This document shows, piece after piece, positions 62,270 to 64,000 of a stretch of DNA of 64,000 bases. A program made the translations under genes and the position numbers. The stretch comes from Mumia sp. ZJ1417. Lineage in GTDB: Bacteria; Actinomycetota; Actinomycetes; Propionibacteriales; Nocardioidaceae. The notes under the pieces are model-generated. The model was not told the origin of the DNA. It saw only the letters and a program-made list of their open reading frames with translations, and made no database searches. The stretch's first letter is position 1. Each line of letters starts with the position of its first letter. The stretch spans positions 3,720,001-3,784,000 of the forward strand of contig NZ_CP059901.1 of assembly GCF_014127285.1 (NCBI RefSeq). The letters are read 5' to 3'.

Positions 62270-62698
62270 TCACTCCCAGGCGATGCGCCGTCCGCTCACC
62301 TCGCTGGGCGTCAGCGCGATCCACAGGATCCGGCTGCCGTCGGCCCACGGCGTCGCCCGGTCGGGTCCCCACAGCTCGCTGAGGACCGCAGGATCGGTCT
62401 CGTGCTGGCCCGTCCCGCTCAGGAGCACCGACCATCCCGTCTGGTTGGGGTGGTCGATCATGTCCACCTCGAAGGCGATCGGCGTGTCGGTGACCGCCTG
62501 CGCCACGGCTCCGTACGGGGTGGTCCGGAACAGGACGCGGCCCTCGTGGACCTGGAAGTTGACGGGGAAGATCTGCGGCGTGCCGTGGTGGACGAACCCG
62601 ACCCGTCCCACCTCCTGGTTCTGCAGCAGGTCCCAGCACTCCTCGGCCGACAGCTGGAGGAGCTGTCGGCGTGGTCCTCGGTCGTCGAGCGTGCTCAT
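62270..62698 (-). CDS. Pyridoxamine 5'-phosphate oxidase-like FMN-binding protein
   Basis: The 142-residue protein has the split-barrel fold of the PPOX-like family: LLQNQEVGRVGFVHHGTPQIFPVNFQV, then RVLFRTTPYGAVAQAVTDTPIAFEVDMID, GWSVLLSGTGQ, and WIALTPSEVSGRRI at the end. Such proteins bind FMN or F420 and reduce small compounds, or bind heme. No substrate can be given. It lies ten bases upstream of the stop of the aldo/keto reductase gene on the same strand, so the two may be co-expressed. Confidence 0.85.
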   Translation of the reverse strand: MSTLDDRGPRRQLLQLSAEECWDLLQNQEVGRVGFVHHGTPQIFPVNFQVHEGRVLFRTTPYGAVAQAVTDTPIAFEVDMIDHPNQTGWSVLLSGTGQHETDPAVLSELWGPDRATPWADGSRILWIALTPSEVSGRRIAWE

Positions 62699-62708
62699 GG
62701 TCGTCCTC

Positions 62709-63719
62709 TCAGCTGGGGCGTTGCTTCGGGGCGTTGCGGCCGGTCATCGCAGGGTCGCGCACGACCACGTCCGCGAGGACGTCGTCGATCGCGTCCATGA
62801 TCTCCGCGTCGAGCCGCACCCCGCTCGCGGCGACGTTGTCGCTCACCTGCTCGGGACGGGAGGCCCCGATGATGGCGGCCGAGACGTTGTCGTTCTGGAG
62901 CACCCACGCCACCGCCAGCTGTGCCATCGTCAGGCCGGCGTCGGCGGCGACGGGCGCAAGACGCGCGACACGCTCGAGCACGTCGTCGTTGAGCCAGCGG
63001 GCGATCGTGTCGGCGCCGCCCTTTGCGTCCGTCGCGCGAGAGCCCGGAGGCACGGGCTGGCCGGGCTGGTACTTGCCAGTGAGCACGCCCTGCGCGATCG
63101 GCGACCAGACGATCTGGCTGATGCCGAGCTCCTCGCTCGTCGGGATGACCTCCTCCTCGATCACCCGCCACAGCATCGAGTACTGCGGCTGGCTGGAGAT
63201 GAGGGAGATGCGCAGCTCCTTCGCCAGGGCCGCACCGGCGCGGAGCTGGTCGGCGGTCCACTCCGAGACGCCGATGTAGAGCGCCTTGCCTGACCGTACG
63301 ACGTCGGCGAAGGCCTGCATCGTCTCTTCCAGCGGCGTCTCCACGTCGTACCGATGCGCCTGGTAAAGGTCGACGTAGTCGGTGCCGAGGCGACGCAGCG
63401 ACCCGTCGATCGACTCCATGATGTGCTTGCGGGAGAGGCCGGAGTCATTGGGACCGCCGGGGCCCGTCGGCCAGTAGACCTTGGTGAAGATCTCCAGGGA
63501 CTCGCGGCGGACGCCGGCCAGCGCCGCCCCGAGGACGGACTCCGCCCTGGTGTTGGCGTAGACGTCCGCGGTGTCGAACGTCGTGATGCCTTCGTCCAGA
63601 GCACGGCGTACGCACTCGGTCGCGATGTCGGCCTCCACCTGGGAGCCGTGGGTGAGCCAGTTGCCGTAGGCGATCTCGCTGATCTTCAGACCACTGTCGC
63701 CGAGGTAGCGGAATTCCAT
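62709..63719 (-). CDS. Aldo/keto reductase (Kv-beta-like)
   Basis: The 336-residue NADPH-dependent reductase has the catalytic tetrad Asp and Tyr in FDTADVYANTRAESVLG, Lys in IFTKVYW, and His in YQAHRYD. The cofactor-binding C-terminal part contains PIAQGVLTGKYQPG and IIGASRPEQV. It resembles the potassium channel beta-subunit-type branch of bacterial aldo/keto reductases. The ATG at 63719 gives MEFRYLGDSGLKISEI, the usual start. Substrates are probably aldehydes or ketones of general metabolism. Confidence 0.93.
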   Translation of the reverse strand: MEFRYLGDSGLKISEIAYGNWLTHGSQVEADIATECVRRALDEGITTFDTADVYANTRAESVLGAALAGVRRESLEIFTKVYWPTGPGGPNDSGLSRKHIMESIDGSLRRLGTDYVDLYQAHRYDVETPLEETMQAFADVVRSGKALYIGVSEWTADQLRAGAALAKELRISLISSQPQYSMLWRVIEEEVIPTSEELGISQIVWSPIAQGVLTGKYQPGQPVPPGSRATDAKGGADTIARWLNDDVLERVARLAPVAADAGLTMAQLAVAWVLQNDNVSAAIIGASRPEQVSDNVAASGVRLDAEIMDAIDDVLADVVVRDPAMTGRNAPKQRPS

Positions 63720-63785
63720 GCACCCCACGTTAGTGCGACAAGCCCGATGGGGGGCCGGGGACGAGCACGGCCCGCGCAAGGCAGG

Positions 63786-64000
63786 ATGTCGTCCGTGACG
63801 ACGTTCGACGACGTACCCGAGGGCAGCACGACCGGCACCGCGCGCTGGACGACGCGGATCACGCTCGTGGTGCTCTGCGCGGTCGTCGTCGCCGGAGCCG
63901 CCGGGCTGTTCGGCGTCCGCAACCTGACGGCGACGACCGAGGAGGACGGCTGGACCCTGTCGGTCGACTACCCGCGACTCGCCCGCGCCGGGCTCGACAC
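63786..64000 (+). CDS. Membrane-anchored hypothetical protein (partial at the window edge)
   Basis: The visible 71 residues begin with a polar stretch (SSVTTFDDVPEGSTTGTARW), followed by one hydrophobic helix (ITLVVLCAVVVAGAAGLFGV, about residues 28-47). The start of an outside domain follows (TEEDGWTLSVDYPRLARAG). The gene runs out of the window. Its pattern resembles the small exported proteins that precede DUF421-type membrane proteins in actinobacteria, but this needs the rest of the gene. The ATG at 63786 has a GGAG-like AGG just before it; a GTG at 63795 is an alternative. Confidence 0.6.
   Translation, partial: MSSVTTFDDVPEGSTTGTARWTTRITLVVLCAVVVAGAAGLFGVRNLTATTEEDGWTLSVDYPRLARAGLD

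Overview
The window is GC-rich DNA (mostly G/C third codon positions, many GTG starts, 4-nt GTGA/ATGA gene overlaps) from an actinobacterium. Cobalamin nucleotide-loop genes, two F420-type (Ddn-like) nitroreductases, an Eis-type acetyltransferase, a class E sortase remnant, an AurF-type diiron enzyme and the fba-DUF3151-purA and pyrE neighbourhood all fit a Nocardioidaceae-like (Propionibacteriales) lineage. The genus cannot be fixed from the sequence alone. Coding density is very high: no stretch of 300 bases lacks a gene or a recognisable gene remnant, and no tRNA, rRNA, CRISPR array, insertion sequence or prophage was seen.

Layout. 1-5.2 kb: the end of cobT, then cobS and cobU, an exported pair (membrane-anchored protein plus lipoprotein), a sirtuin deacylase and a lytic transglycosylase. 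5.3-10.2 kb: an MMPL exporter with its TetR repressor and a clear operator, divergent from an acyl-CoA oxidase-like enzyme. 10.2-14.5 kb: an operon on the minus strand with an acetyltransferase, a LytS-like kinase, a LytTR regulator, a DUF485-like protein and an SSS-family symporter, which looks like a sensor-regulated uptake unit for a small organic acid. 14.5-43.3 kb: seven purine genes (purL, purQ, purS, purC, purB, purD, purA), all on the minus strand, interrupted by unrelated cassettes: Eis acetyltransferase, siderophore-interacting protein, Nramp transporter, two ABC exporters, an acyl-CoA ligase, a TetR/ABC-F pair, a CPBP protease, a WYL regulator with an ABC exporter, Ddn-like enzymes and an AurF/DUF4873 pair. 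43.4-51 kb: lipid kinase, DUF3151, fba, a CoA-disulfide-reductase-like flavoprotein, a TrmH-family RNA methyltransferase, a glycerophosphodiester phosphodiesterase, pyrE and an aminotransferase. 52-64 kb: a damaged beta-propeller gene, MFS transporter, GH1 beta-glucosidase, VKOR, a molybdenum oxidoreductase with its flavin reductase, a P-loop kinase, acyl-CoA dehydrogenase, PPOX-like protein, aldo/keto reductase and the start of a membrane-anchored protein.

The most interesting non-genic signals are these. A short dispersed repeat (core TCGACAGGCTCGACC) sits inside purL and in tandem form inside the beta-glucosidase, where it encodes Gly/Ser/Thr-rich insertions, and also in an intergenic array. 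An ABC-F gene appears to start at CTG and has paired TetR operators around its promoter. There is a 36-bp perfect palindrome with a third half-copy nearby, and a pair of related intergenic dyads. Five genes carry lesions or are remnants (VOC protein, winged-helix regulator, nucleotidyltransferase, sortase, beta-propeller). Three show single-base frameshifts that could be either real decay or sequencing errors.
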